From assembly GCA_036023115.1 (NCBI GenBank), contig JAYKKT010000059.1, positions 4,449,501 to 4,513,500 on the forward strand: DNA of 64,000 nucleotides, written 5' to 3'. The notes beneath the pieces were generated by a model. The model was not told the DNA's origin. It saw nothing but the letters and a program-made list of their open reading frames with translations, and made no database searches. This DNA comes from Brasenia schreberi (lineage: Eukaryota; Streptophyta; Magnoliopsida; Nymphaeales; Cabombaceae). A program made the position numbers and the translations under genes. Shown one piece after another: positions 44,301-54,055 of this stretch. The first letter of the stretch is position 1. Each line of letters begins with the position of its first letter.

Positions 44301-46916
44301 TTCTTATGGGATGTCTGCGGATCCACTACCTTGTAAAAAGTAGGTTCTTGAAAACTACTTACTAATAATCTATCAACAAAATGAATGGTCTGGTTTTGGA
44401 TAAATAGTAGAGAACAAGATCTTTGATTAATTGCAAATTCAGATATAAAGCTGCTTACCAGTAATCCGTTAAAGATCTATCGGAATTATCTTTGCTAGTT
44501 TTCTATATAACGATTTTTACATCTCCTGATAGCTTTACTGTCTCTCTTTTTACTTATTTTCTCGTGGAATGCTTGCACCAGCTAGTGCATTATTGTATTT
44601 TGTGCCATTGCCTTGTTCTTTCAAGGAACTGGTACTTTTTATCTAACATCATGAATTTGAAATTATTGACTCAATGAGTCATGAAATCCTGTTTGTAGTT
44701 TCGTCCCAATTTCAAGCATGTATATGAACAAAATGTGTCTAATGCTAAGGTTTACTTGTTCAGGCTATGGCAAGATGCAATCAGCCTATTCCCTGCAGCA
44801 CTTTCAATAATGATGGCTCAATATTTGCTTATGCAGTAAGTATTTGTCCCTGTAGGTGTGCCTTGCATCTAGTCCAAGTCATGTTATTTTTCCATCTGCA
44901 ATTGCCCCGAGGTTTTGCGTACACAATATGCTTGTGATCATATTGCAGTACAAGTATAACAAACTTTTGTTGTTAACTGTCAAACATTTCTGGTCAAGGG
45001 TAATACAATTCTAAGCAGCATCCTTGTCCCTGTGATACGATTGAGTTTGATAGAAGTCTCCTGAACCTGAAGAGTTTATGCATGCTTGTCAATACTGATG
45101 ATTTACATGGTGCCAAAATCGAATATGATCTTGCTTTTTTGAGTTAAATGTGGCTGTGGCATAATTAGAGCTAACTTGCGTCATATAAAAGGGATCTTTT
45201 TTTAAGTTCAAGTAATCCTGATACTATGAAAATATTTTGGTAGCCTATTTCTATGGAAAAGTCAGGATATTTGATAATATGAGATTCAAAAATATCGTGT
45301 TATCATGGTGCTTTACTGTTTTATAGCTTGTATAATTAATTTTTAAGTTCGGGTTTATAAATGTTTATCAAAACGATTGAGAAGAACTACGGTAAAATTA
45401 TTTCAACCTTTTCTAAAATTGTGGAGGCCTTCATTAGTCAGAGAAGCACCCATAATAACTTTATACTTTCTTCCAAAATTGTCATCGAGTCTGTTGGTGA
45501 TTGTTGTCATGCCATGTGCACGGCACATTAGTTATGTGTGTTCTCTTCCTTTAGCCTTTCCAACTAAAGATGGTTTCTGGAAAAGAAACGATATCAAATT
45601 AAATGGCTAAGTAGATGGTCGAGCTGCATATGAGAAGATTCAACCGAGTCCTACAGAGCACGTTCATTCAGTATTTATCATTTTGTAAGGCAAACTTGCC
45701 CGTAATTACCATTTCTGATACCATTATGCGACTTGTCAAAGTTCCGACTTCATCTTGGCCCTCAAAGCTAAAGATTTATGTCTAGTCTAATTTTGTATAT
45801 AGGTATGCTATGACTGGAGTAAAGGGGCAGAAAACTACAATCCTTCGACAGCCAAGACATACATTCTACTTCATATGCCACAGGTACCATTCCTCATGTA
45901 CTTAAAAACTGCTATCATTTTCAAACTTCTCCTGGTGGAGTGACCCAACTTCACCTCTCTGCGTTGCCTAGTTTGAGTGGTATTCGATGACCACATTATG
46001 AACAGCCATGAAAAGGTCAATCGCTACATTTGTGTTTTTGCTAATTTTTCACTTTTGTTTCAGTCTGGCCTTTTGCATAACCTACCACAACAGAGACTCT
46101 CCGCCAGACTATAATTCTTAGATATGCTTTTGATATTTGCACTCCTAACGTTTCCATTGCGGGTTGCGCTTTTCCTGTATTTATATTTGGTTATAGATAG
46201 ACATGGCCGGTTCTGAACTGTCTCAATGGGTCCAGTAGGATCCGAACTGGGTTAGGAACTGGCTGGAACCAGAACTGTTGAAAGTGGACTTGGAACCAGA
46301 CCCAGAACTGGCGGTTCCAAACATCAGTTCCTTATATTTTGCTTAAATTTCAAAACTTTTTATATTATTTTCTGTTTCAAACGATTTGGACCCTAAACCG
46401 AAACCCGAACCAGCCTGGTCTTGGTTCAGTTCAGTTTGAGGTTCTCAATGAACCGGAACCGGCCAGGTCTAGTTATAGATAAAAATGAGTTATTTCATCC
46501 TAGTTAATATGGTAACTAAACAAAATATATGTGGGGATCCAATGATCCATAAATATCTATCAGATAAAGGAACCGAACGTCAAAATAAACCATTTAAAAA
46601 CTATTAGCACCAAAGTCCATGTGGAACCGTCTCTAATAGTGAGTGTCACCTGGTCATGGGGAAGTGCCGTGTCAAGTGTCAGCATGACATGAAGTACCCG
46701 TGCTAATGTCGGCATGTCCTAATATAGTTGTGGGGCTCTAAATGTCTGTCATAAATGAGTTGGTGCATCAAATTATTGGGGTGAAGTTATGCACACGTGC
46801 AAGATTAACTTATAGATTCCAATGAGTTTGTGTTTTCTGACATTTCCCCTTTTATTTATTTGCAGGAATCCGAGGTTAAAGGGAAACCGCGAGCTGGGAC
46901 AAGCGCTCGGAGATAG
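26248..46916 (+). CDS. RAE1: RAE1 mRNA export factor, WD40 protein
   Basis: WD-repeat nucleoporin-associated factor that helps export mRNA through nuclear pores. Eleven coding exons join in frame to 346 codons, close to plant RAE1 (about 349): 26248-26304, 28857-28943, 29053-29121, 29203-29396, 30832-30973, 32224-32304, 39278-39406, 40898-40975, 44764-44835, 45803-45883 and 46866-46916. Diagnostic text includes [10 protein letters not shown] at the N terminus and then WD blades ([90 protein letters not shown]). The last exon ends [16 protein letters not shown]. Intron 4 begins with GC, not GT; the others are GT-AG. Introns 1, 4, 6, 7, 8 and 10 hold transposon insertions, and intron 6 alone is 7.0 kb. 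No coding lesion was seen. Confidence 0.96.
26310..26358. repeat. (CT)n at the start of RAE1 intron 1
   Basis: A pure CT run begins six bases after the exon 1 donor (GAG|GTGAAT at 26304/26305). It places a pyrimidine tract beside a 5' splice site, where one would normally be expected near an acceptor. Confidence 0.9.
28477..28696 (-). mobile_element. SINE with LINE-like 3' tail, copy 1 (RAE1 intron 1)
   Basis: On the minus strand the element starts AAACTCCGCCCATGTAAGGG, continues through ATCACCCTTGCATGCCGGTC, CCAAGCCCC and GGAGGAGGG-like text, and ends in ATCTAGTATGGGAAAAGACT plus a TTGTCGTTG tail. A 19-base duplication with one mismatch (TAGATACTCAATTxTGTAC) flanks it at 28458-28476 and 28697-28715. 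I recall this layout from the widespread plant Au SINE; that identity was not checked. A 17-base internal duplication (CACATAGCCCTATC type, about 28534-28565) lengthens it. Confidence 0.85.
30060..30191 (+). mobile_element. tRNA-like SINE, family A, copy 9, with target duplication (RAE1 intron 4)
   Basis: Starts CTCAGCACTCAGAGCATTAG, has box A-like TAGCTCACCTAGCAG and box B-like GACTTCGATCCCC, then GGCATGCAT, TGGCCTCTCTGTTGTAACC and an A-rich tail. TACAACAAT flanks it at 30051-30059 and 30192-30200. This is the best evidence that family A is a true SINE and gives its length as about 130 bases. Confidence 0.82.
31096..31317. repeat. 111-bp tandem duplication in RAE1 intron 5
   Basis: Two adjacent units starting at about 31096 and 31207 contain GTGTATCTTGGATCTATTG, GGGGAAAGTCGGATACCATC and TATGCAGTTATGCACCCATC. 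Only about two bases differ, so the duplication is recent. Confidence 0.93.
32701..32885 (-). mobile_element. SINE with LINE-like 3' tail, copy 2 (RAE1 intron 6)
   Basis: Same family as 28477-28696. The minus strand starts AAACTCCGCCTATGTAAGGG, passes AAAGGAGGAGGGTTGCGTTA and ends CTAGTATGGGAAAAGGCTTA with a TTGTAGTAG tail. An exact 13-base duplication, TGACAATGGTACA, lies at 32688-32700 and 32886-32898. At 185 bp it is close to the length I recall for Au SINEs. Confidence 0.87.
33074..35700 (-). mobile_element. RTE-like LINE, copy L3, decayed (RAE1 intron 6)
   Basis: Minus-strand LINE from an ACAACAACAACTAAGCC tail at the left to the endonuclease/linker region at about 35680. It is full of stops and deletions, with a repeated tail segment (about 33100-33260) and a 447-bp tandem duplication further in. 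A short frame at 33675-33935 still reads [19 protein letters not shown]. Its 5' boundary is unclear because copy L4 inserted next to it. Confidence 0.83.
34630..35523. repeat. 447-bp tandem duplication inside LINE copy L3
   Basis: Bases 34630-35076 and 35077-35523 repeat each other with roughly seven differences. Each begins TTTTCATCxGCATCGTTCAT and ends CACCATCTAGTCTC. The duplication is much younger than the LINE that carries it. Confidence 0.92.
35738..36150 (-). mobile_element. RTE-like LINE, copy L4, 5'-truncated, with target duplication
   Basis: Holds only the last 413 bases of the element (C-terminal [15 protein letters not shown] region plus tail). An exact 17-base duplication, GTTTTCTCATATATATA, lies at 35721-35737 and 36151-36167. 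Its sequence is close to copy L5, so it is a fairly young insertion. Confidence 0.92.
36196..38355 (+). mobile_element. RTE-like LINE, copy L5, plus strand, with target duplication
   Basis: 5'-truncated element that starts in the linker after the endonuclease and runs to a TTGTTGTTGTTGTTG tail. The 18-base TATTTATTTxGCTCACCC flanks it at 36178-36195 and 38356-38373, with one mismatch. It is the only long copy here on the same strand as RAE1. Lesions are few: an early frame change before 36749, TGG changed to TGA at about 37025, and one-base shifts at about 37745 and 37825. Confidence 0.92.
37106..37768 (+). pseudogene. Reverse transcriptase core of LINE copy L5
   Basis: A 220-codon open stretch holds the palm and fingers motifs: [49 protein letters not shown] and the catalytic FADDIVL (codons at about 37553-37570). 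It ends at a one-base deletion in the CCTAAAAGG run. It is the best preserved reverse transcriptase segment in the window but is part of a truncated, frame-broken element. Confidence 0.9.
39949..40744 (-). mobile_element. RTE-like LINE, copy L6, with target duplication (RAE1 intron 7)
   Basis: The element spans 39964-40729 on the minus strand and is flanked by exact TTGACCCCTTCACAT at 39949-39963 and 40730-40744. Relative to L1 it lacks roughly 200 bases within the reverse transcriptase, with the junction at about 40612. It ends just upstream of the GTATCCCATTGACATACAT region. Confidence 0.88.
41727..43755 (-). mobile_element. RTE-like LINE, copy L7 (RAE1 intron 8)
   Basis: Minus-strand copy of about 2.0 kb with a long (CAA)n tail (41728-41772), reaching the linker between endonuclease and reverse transcriptase. 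Frames at 41889-42188 and 42273-42569 read [23 protein letters not shown] and [17 protein letters not shown] possible 12-base target duplication (TTCCTCxATTGA) is at 41715-41726 and 43779-43790. The right edge is blurred by a 33-base repeat (TGAAATGGAATGAAAACAAA at 43756 and 43789). Confidence 0.85.
42752..42893. repeat. 71-bp tandem duplication inside LINE copy L7
   Basis: Units at 42752 and 42823 both read ATGTCAATGGGATACCTCTT through CTCTATCATAAGCTTTT with no clear difference. The duplication interrupts the reverse transcriptase frame. Confidence 0.93.
43810..44763. other. Remainder of RAE1 intron 8
   Basis: Unique-looking AT-rich intron with no recognisable repeat or coding content up to the CAG acceptor at 44761-44763. 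Confidence 0.5.
46198..46471. mobile_element. hAT-type MITE in RAE1 intron 10
   Basis: A 274-bp element bounded by TAGACATGGCCGGTTC and the inverse GAACCGGCCAGGTCTA. It is flanked by the exact 8-base duplication GTTATAGA at 46190-46197 and 46472-46479. Its ends match those of the 3.1-kb hAT element at 54056, so it is probably a non-autonomous relative. The interior is rich in GAACC/GGTTC words and has no coding capacity. Confidence 0.9.
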
Positions 46917-47820
46917 CTATTTTGATTTTTTTGCATATTTCATTTTCTTATTTTCGATTAGGCGACTAGGAGGTTTCCTATCACAAGGTAAAATGGCAGC
47001 CCATGTACTTTTTTATCACAATGTTTAAGTTGAAAGCTGCCTGATTACTTCCAACTTAGCCACTTCGAAAAAATCTAAGATTCTTCCAGTTCCAAGTTAG
47101 CTAACTTCAATATTGATCTCAATGGCAATTAAGAACCCATGTAGCAGAACCCACTTATTGTGGGAAGAGGCTTGGTTTTGTTTTTCCTGGATCTGTACGA
47201 AATATCTATGTAGCAGAACCCTGGTTAGTATGGATAAGGCTTGATTTAAGTTGGGGAAGATGCTGTAACTTCAATTTCCTTGATTTTTCTTCTTTTCTCC
47301 CTTATGTTTGTTAAGCTCTACATCTGTAGAAGAAGGATAAGGTTGCATTCTACATGCCATATAGCTTTCGGTCGCTTCTCTCCGAACCAATCACACACTT
47401 CTCAGATCAGGCTAGGCATCTCCTGCAGAGTTGGGAGGCTTGTTATAACCCCTTGCTAGTTGCACATCTCAGGTATCTAACTTGTGACCTCATTCATCTT
47501 GATTTTTCGCTTGTCCCTGCTGGAAGAGCCTTTGCTGCTCGTACAAATCTTATTGCGTGCTTCTGTTTAACCTTGACTTCCTATGAGATTTCTTTATTTT
47601 TACAATGTAGGGTTCATGAGTCCTGCTGGATAACTAAGTTAGATACTTGTTCGTTTATATTGAAGTGAGCCAGCTTCAGGTGATATTGAACCTTGGGATG
47701 GCAATCTCTACTCGTCCCGTGAGTACCACCATGCCTTGCCCGTAGATGAGGCAGGTTCTCAAGGGAAAAAGCCTGTCCCGCTGTGGGGCAGGCCTGGGCA
47801 AAGAGAACCTGCAAGCGGGC
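46917..47820. other. RAE1 3' flank
   Basis: Presumed 3' UTR and spacer. At about 47127-47250 two degenerate phrases (CCATGTAGCAGAACCCACTT and CTATGTAGCAGAACCCTGGT, each followed by GGAAGAGGCTT- or GGATAAGGCTT-like text) recall the LINE/SINE 3' tail but are too decayed to assign. No gene was recognised. Confidence 0.4.
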
Positions 47821-47825
47821 TGGGC

Positions 47826-47961
<136 letters not shown>

Positions 47962-48712
47962 TATGAATAGACATGGTTTCACCATTGGCCATTTTCCTTC
48001 ACACCTTTCATAGCTTCTTCAACTTACCTTTCATCCGTTAAAATTAAATCGCTTATATATAATATAAATATTTAAGTTTTAAATGGTTTTCATAGTGATT
48101 ATTGATAGTTTTGATTAAGTAGAAGGTGGTTTCAGTGAGAATAATGAAAGGTGGTTGGAGATGTCATTCAATGGTTAAAGAAACAAATCATGTCAAATAG
48201 AGGATTATATATGATTATGTACCATAAAACATTATTCATACAAGACTCTTTCTCTCTCTAATATATATATATATATATATATACATATATAATCACTTTT
48301 AATTTGATAATATGGAATTGTATGGAGTAGATTTTATGTTTTATACGAAATATATGATATTGGCTTATTTTTCTTTATAAAAACTCCTTGTTATTAGGTT
48401 GAAGTGGTAGGGGGGGCAAGGTCTAATAAGAGGCTTCAGTGATGGACCGGACTTGGGTGTAGGCCTATCTGGAACTAGAAGAAACTCTTGGCTAATTTCA
48501 GCTCAGGGCAGGCCGAATTGGGATCTTCAATGCCTTTGTCTTCCCAAACTTGGATCTGAAAAGCGATTGAATTGCACTCTAATTTATGAACTATTGAATC
48601 TCCTCAAGAATGCATCAAACTCATAACTGCACTCACATCACCATTATTAAAGTAGACTCCAGAGTGCTTCTTCTATCCTATTCTACTACACACCAGAATC
48701 ATTAACCATCAA

Positions 48713-48839
48713 TGATGCACTCAGAGTGTTAGTTAACTTGGCAGGGCTCTCGACTCACAGGGTGCAGGTCGTGAGTCCGATCCCTGGTGTGTAAGTACCT
48801 GGTTTCAGCCTCCCTATGGTAACGAAAAACAAAAAAATA
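48713..48839 (+). mobile_element. tRNA-like SINE, family A, copy 10, with target duplication
   Basis: Reads TGATGCACTCAGAGTGTTAG, TTAACTTGGCAGGGC, box B-like GTGAGTCCGATCCCTGG, then TTTCAGCCTCCC and an A-rich tail. AACCATCAA lies at 48704-48712 and 48840-48848. The layout matches copy 9. Confidence 0.78.
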
Positions 48840-49412
48840 AACCATCAAGGTTCATTACCCGTCTAGGGTGTTGCATTCACAAAATTTGTTGTTCAAAAGT
48901 TCGTTGTTTGCCTTTTTAGAGACTTTTAGCCATTGATTTCTCGCCATATTTATAAGATTTAGTACAGAAATCGAATTGGTATCTCTCGTACCGAAACAAT
49001 CACAGTTCATGCCGGAGCATTTGACTGAGAAAGTTATGAATACACAATTGTGAAGTTGGCGGGGACACGGATTACTCGTCAGGTAGTAATTGCTTGACGA
49101 GTATCATCAATTTGGATCCATCACTTACTAACTTTGCGTTATCCAGCAGTTGAAACGTAAGAAGATAAACACTATTGAACACCAAAACAGGCATAAAAAT
49201 GAGCACTTCCCTTCCTCACCACCCTCGTCATATTTTGATAGGGATGGTTTATTGTGTGCTCTCGTATTTTATGGTGTCAAGTGTATATTTACATGTACAG
49301 AAGATAATAGCAGTAGAAATAAAGATGTGGTGAATATGAGGGATTACACGAGAATCCGAATTCGTAACAACGTTCAATAAAGAAAAAGTTGTTGTAATAT
49401 GATATAAAATAA

Positions 49413-49525
49413 GACGAGCAATACCTCACCTGGCCACGGAGTAGATTTACAAGTTGGAGGTCGTGAGTTTGATACCTGCGACATGCATCTGGCTTCAGTC
49501 TATTGTACCAAAGGAAGGAAAAGAT
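49413..49525 (+). mobile_element. tRNA-like SINE, family A, copy 11
   Basis: Contains GAGCAATACCTCACCTGGCC (box A-like), TTACAAGTTGGAGGTCGTGA, box B-like GAGTTTGATACC, GACATGCATCTGGCTTCAGT and an A-rich end. Confidence 0.7.
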
Positions 49526-50192
49526 AAAAAAAAACTAAAGATATTGGCAATAAAGAAGTTTGGAACTACATCATTTTCATAACCGCAAGCTTTGATGCTA
49601 TAGTGAAATCCCACCTATTATTGGAAAACTACGTCTATTTATTTTACAACCCAACGTGCAAGTGAAGCAATCGCTCTATCCAAAAGGTTATTTATATGAA
49701 GATTTTCAAATATCTCAAGTATTAAACCATACTCAAGAAATCAATTTGAATTTATTCCACTGCATAGAGACACAATTTTGGGGTTAAGATGGCACCTTTG
49801 TTTAGCTGATGAATGCTATGTTACATGGGTGAGCCACAATTTTGTAGGTGCAGGGCTGGTGCGGGACATGGCTATAGACAAGTATAATTTAGATATTATT
49901 AATAATTGATAATTGCTTATAAAAGCATTGAAAACTACCCAAAAATGAGAAAATGTTAATATGTAATAATCCAAATTACTGTTTTCATGAGTTAATTCAA
50001 TGATCTAACGTTGTCATGAAGCATATCTTAGCAACGTACTGTTTAAAAAAAATTCAAAATAGATGGTGCCAGGTTGAACACAAAAAAAGTACAACTATCG
50101 AATAAAATAAATAAACAGATATAACGAACTATTATTTTGTTACCTTTGTATTTCTTTTATTTTCATCGAATAAACAAACCGATTATTGCTTG
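49526..50192. other. AT-rich intergenic stretch
   Basis: No gene or classifiable repeat was seen. Confidence 0.4.
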
Positions 50193-50748
50193 AGGGTGTC
50201 AAACTGACAAGAGTATTCAAGACCATTCGATCTTTCAAGATACCAAACTTTCATACAATAGAAAGAAATCAGCATACTTGCAATCTTAGACACTTGTGTT
50301 AAGTAACTGGAGGAAAGCTTCTGTATGTGACAAAGAATTTAATGGTTATGCAAAACTATTATTGCTGGCAATTTGGACTGGACTTAACCCGGTTCTAAAT
50401 ATACCTAGAAAATTTGTGTCCGGGTCAGGGTAAGACACAGTGGGTTGGTTGTTGACCGGCCTTAAGCAACCACAAGCGAAACCTGATTACACACAAACAC
50501 AGGTTACAGGTATGTGTATGTATCACATGTATTATACATGCATACACACACATATACATATATATATATATATATTATAATTTATATGGGGTTACTGTCA
50601 GGTCGACCTGGACCTGACCGCAACATGAACATGAGCCGGTTTGTCCTGGGTCTTGGAAGGACCTGACGGAGATACAGGTCAGGTATGGTTGACCTAATTT
50701 CCATCCAAACCAGAAAAAACCCGATTAGTTGACCCGATTTGACACCCT
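50193..50748. mobile_element. Possible DNA-transposon remnant with short inverted ends
   Basis: AGGGTGTCAAA at 50193-50203 is matched by its exact inverse TTTGACACCCT at 50738-50748. The interior repeats GGTC/GACC words (GACCTGGACCTGACCGCAAC; TGACCCGATTTGACACCC) and holds a TG/CA/TA microsatellite at about 50508-50576. AGGGTGTCAAA-type ends are common in plant hAT MITEs, but no 8-base target duplication was found. Confidence 0.45.
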
Positions 50749-51284
50749 TATGTAAAATAAAGAACGATTCAAATACATCTGCCCTAATTAAGCTGAAGTT
50801 AAAACTCATGTTCGAAAGTCCACCTCAGAGAAATCGCCTTTGGAGAAAGCATGGGCTGCCTGCGAATTTGCTTGAAGTTCTTGTATGCACATTTATACAT
50901 ATTCTCTCAAACCATATGATTCTTTGCTCTTTATAGACTCATTGTGTATGAGCTGATTAATCTATTATATGTTCTACGTGAATTTTAAATGGGCAGCTTC
51001 AATTACCGGCTGTGTATTACCCAGTTACAACCTTCATTTTAACACACGTGTGTTTATGCGTTTGTTTTATCTTGTTCTGCATTGTGGGAATCGCATTTGA
51101 AGTTGTTTATGTGTTTGTTTTATCTTATTTTCAGTTGACATTGCCAAAAAAAACATGTATATTTCACCTACAAATAAATCTAAAGTATTTTTTTGAAGAA
51201 CTAAGCAATAAAAAAAAGGGTTTATCCGACTTCATGAACATAACCAAGTCGATCTATAAGCAGCTAATTCGTTTTCTTTACAAC
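50749..51284. other. AT-rich intergenic stretch
   Basis: No gene was recognised; open frames here are short and without family signal. Confidence 0.4.
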
Positions 51285-51392
51285 AAGGAGACTGAAGCCA
51301 TATGAACTCCCTGAGTATCGAACTCATGAGCTTGGTACTTGTTGTGATTCGATCCTCTAGTCAGTTGAGTTACTGCTCGTTGTGAATTCAGC
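51285..51392 (-). mobile_element. tRNA-like SINE, family A, copy 12
   Basis: Minus strand: GAGCAGTAACTCAACTGACT, then CACAACAAGTACCAAGCTCA, box B-like TGAGTTCGATACTCAGGG and TATGGCTTCAGTCTCC. It keeps the A-to-B spacing of the family. Confidence 0.62.
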
Positions 51393-52000
51393 CAGATTTA
51401 TTACATATATATATTTTTTTAAAAGGTTTTATTAAGATTTTATGCTCTTTCCGCAGAAAAGGGATGCCAACTAAGGGACAGCGAGCTTCTCATCCTATCG
51501 TGTTCTCTTTTTCTTTCGGGTAATAAATCAAATAATATTAAATAATTGAAGAAAAAGAGGAAGAAAAATCTCTGTAATGTCGTGGGTTGGTATAGCGGAA
51601 AAAGGCGAAAATGAGTTAATAATTCCTGTACTCTCTCTCTCCGTGACTACTTTTGTCCGCTTCCTTCCGTTCTCTTACAGCACACCGCTACCATCTATCT
51701 GTCATAGCCATAGAGACGGAGAGTTGGAGGAGGGGAAGCTCCCTAGCCAACGATTTGATCGATGGAAGTCGTTGTCGGAGTGCTGCAGACAATGCCGGCA
51801 TCCCCCTTGCGAAACTCGCCGGAGAAGGAGAAGCAGACTGGCCCCGTCTGAGGCGCGTGGAGAAGACTAGGCCATAGATGAAAATCTGGACGGGGCGCAG
51901 GGACCAGAGGCTGGCGGACCTCAAGGGGACGTTGATCACCCTCCACCTCCTCATCAACATTGGCTGCCGTCCGAGAAGCCACCGAAAAACCCGCCGGAGG

Positions 52001-53077
52001 ATGCTCTGGTTCGTGAAGCTCTCCGGTTTCGCGTCGTTGGCCACGCTCGTCATCGTCCTCTCCCCTTCTTTCCAATCTGAAGCGTTCCGGGAGGGTTACC
52101 AGATTCCAGCCGCGGGAGTTGGCCGGAACCTCTTCGCATTCCGGACAGCCCCTTCGTTTCGTAATGGCGCGGAATGCGGACACCCCGTCTTGGACGAGAA
52201 GTCCCCCTGCGACCCGTCTCTAGTCCACGTCGCAATGACGCTCGACGCCGAGTATCTCCGGGGATCAATGGCTGCGGTGTACTCCATTCTTCAATATTCC
52301 ATCTGTCCCGAAGACGTTTTCTTCCACTTCCTCGTCTCGGACTCTTTGTCCGATCTCGGGCGCCTCGTCAACTCCACGTTCCCTTCGCTTCGCTTCAAGC
52401 TTTACTTCTTCGACCCGGAGCGAATCCGCGGCCTTATCTCTTCGTCGGTTCGGTCCGCGCTTGAGCAGCCTCTCAACTATGCCCGGAACTATTTGTCCGG
52501 AATATTGGAGCCGTGCGTCCGGCGGGTAATCTACCTCGACTCGGACATCATCGTCGTCGACGACATCGCGAAGCTGTGGGGTATCAGGCTTGGGTCGAGG
52601 ACCGTCGGCGCACCGGAATACTGCCGCGCGAACTTTACCAACTACTTCACCAGCGGTTTCTGGGGGGATCAGCGGCTTTCCGGCGCCTTTAGGGGTAGGA
52701 ATCCTTGCTACTTCAATACGGGCGTGTTGGTGATCGACTTGAATCGGTGGCGGAGGTTTGGGAACACGCGCCGGATAGAGCGATGGATGGAGGTGCAGAA
52801 GGCGAGACGGATCTACGAGCTCGGTTCGCTCCCGCCGTTCCTTCTCGTCTTCGCCGGAAGGATTGAGCCTATAGATCACAGATGGAACCAGCACGGCCTC
52901 GGCGGGGATAACGTCAAGGGGAGCTGCCGGAATCTTCATCCCGGTCCGGTGAGTCTGCTGCATTGGAGCGGGAGCGGCAAGCCGTGGGTCCGACTCGACT
53001 CGAACCGGCCGTGCCCTCTCGACTCGCTCTGGGCTCCCTATGATCTCTATAAACTCTCTTCCCCTTCTTCATCCTAG
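52001..53077 (+). CDS. GATL: GATL: galacturonosyltransferase-like protein (GT8)
   Basis: Golgi-type glycosyltransferase of the GT8 family, whose GATL members are linked to pectin and xylan synthesis in the plant cell wall; the exact reaction is not settled for the family. Intronless, 358 codons from the ATG at 52001, which opens [20 protein letters not shown], a hydrophobic signal/anchor like that of several GATLs. An in-frame ATG at 51878 would add 41 mostly basic residues and is judged less likely. Motifs: [18 protein letters not shown] (about 76-93), [13 protein letters not shown], the metal-binding YLDSD (DxD at 180-182), [56 protein letters not shown] and [11 protein letters not shown] near the end. 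The gene is far more GC-rich than its surroundings. It has no truncation. Confidence 0.95.
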   Translation: MLWFVKLSGFASLATLVIVLSPSFQSEAFREGYQIPAAGVGRNLFAFRTAPSFRNGAECGHPVLDEKSPCDPSLVHVAMTLDAEYLRGSMAAVYSILQYSICPEDVFFHFLVSDSLSDLGRLVNSTFPSLRFKLYFFDPERIRGLISSSVRSALEQPLNYARNYLSGILEPCVRRVIYLDSDIIVVDDIAKLWGIRLGSRTVGAPEYCRANFTNYFTSGFWGDQRLSGAFRGRNPCYFNTGVLVIDLNRWRRFGNTRRIERWMEVQKARRIYELGSLPPFLLVFAGRIEPIDHRWNQHGLGGDNVKGSCRNLHPGPVSLLHWSGSGKPWVRLDSNRPCPLDSLWAPYDLYKLSSPSSS

Positions 53078-53333
53078 AGCGGGTCCCGAAACGCTTCCTC
53101 CGTCTCTATTTGCCGGCGCTGGCCTCTATATTCCGGTGCCGGGAAGAGGGAGCTGTTCGTGGCCTGTTCTCTGCTGGAATTGCCCTTCTCTTTTTCCTTT
53201 TTTTGGTGTTAATTAATTGCTGTAATTGAATTTCTTCTTTTCTTTTTTCTCTATTTTTGGTTGGATCGTATTCTTCTCTTGTATTTTGATATTGTCATAT
53301 CAATTTTACAGTTCAATTTAAATTTGTTATGTT

Positions 53334-53339
53334 AATAAA
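53334..53339 (+). terminator. Putative poly(A) signal of GATL
   Basis: AATAAA lies 257 bases after the stop codon in an AT-rich context, a plausible plant near-upstream element. Its use is unproven. Confidence 0.4.
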
Positions 53340-53518
53340 AATTACTAAAATTTGGGATTCATACGCACTAATTGTAATTATGACTGAATTGTATTTCCTG
53401 TAAATTGTACGAGTCAAATCGCCTCTCCACTCATCGTTTTCCTTCTTATATTTTAATATTTCTTTATTTATTAGCTTTTGAACCTTGCTTCTTTCATTAG
53501 CATGTAAACAATCGCCTC

Positions 53519-53562
53519 TATATATATATATAGATAGAGAGAGACAGAGAGAGAGAGAGAGG
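53519..53562. repeat. (TA)n(GATA)(GA)n microsatellite
   Basis: TA then GA units with one interruption (GACAGA). The flanks 53340-53518 and 53563-54047 hold no recognisable gene. Confidence 0.9.
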
Positions 53563-54055
53563 TCAGAAGCCAACTGATGGTGGGGCCTGGAGTACCAGAG
53601 CATCCGATGTTGGACTTCTTCTTTTTTACTGTTCGGTGGTTTCTCTCTGAAATTATTGACAGTTGACAAGTTTCCTTTTATCATGGAGACGAAACAAGAG
53701 GGTGGTTTCTGGAATTTTGGAGAAAAAAGGATTTGGGGAAGGTACACCAGCCAGATGGCAGTGCAGCTGGGTCACTAATAATTCAAAGGCGTTGTCTCGA
53801 TGTCTTTTACTAAATTGGTCCCTTTTTCTAACTATTTTCATATTCACTCATACTTTTTCTTTTTATCCTAGTCAGAGACATGTTCCTAGTTTTTCCAACA
53901 TCACCCGCTTTCATTTGCATATTGATTATTGGAAAGAGTATTGTAAAAGTGTCAATTATTGCTTATAACCGAACGAAGTATACATAAAAAGAGAGGGTGC
54001 GCACACTCATCTATGCACGAATTTACTTGAAAGTCAGTCATTCGATCGTTGAGAC

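Noticed and set aside
52265..52963. 232-codon open frame on the strand opposite GATL
   Set aside because: It is a shadow of a GC-rich gene: the plus strand encodes a full GT8 protein with catalytic motifs, and the minus frame shows no family signal.
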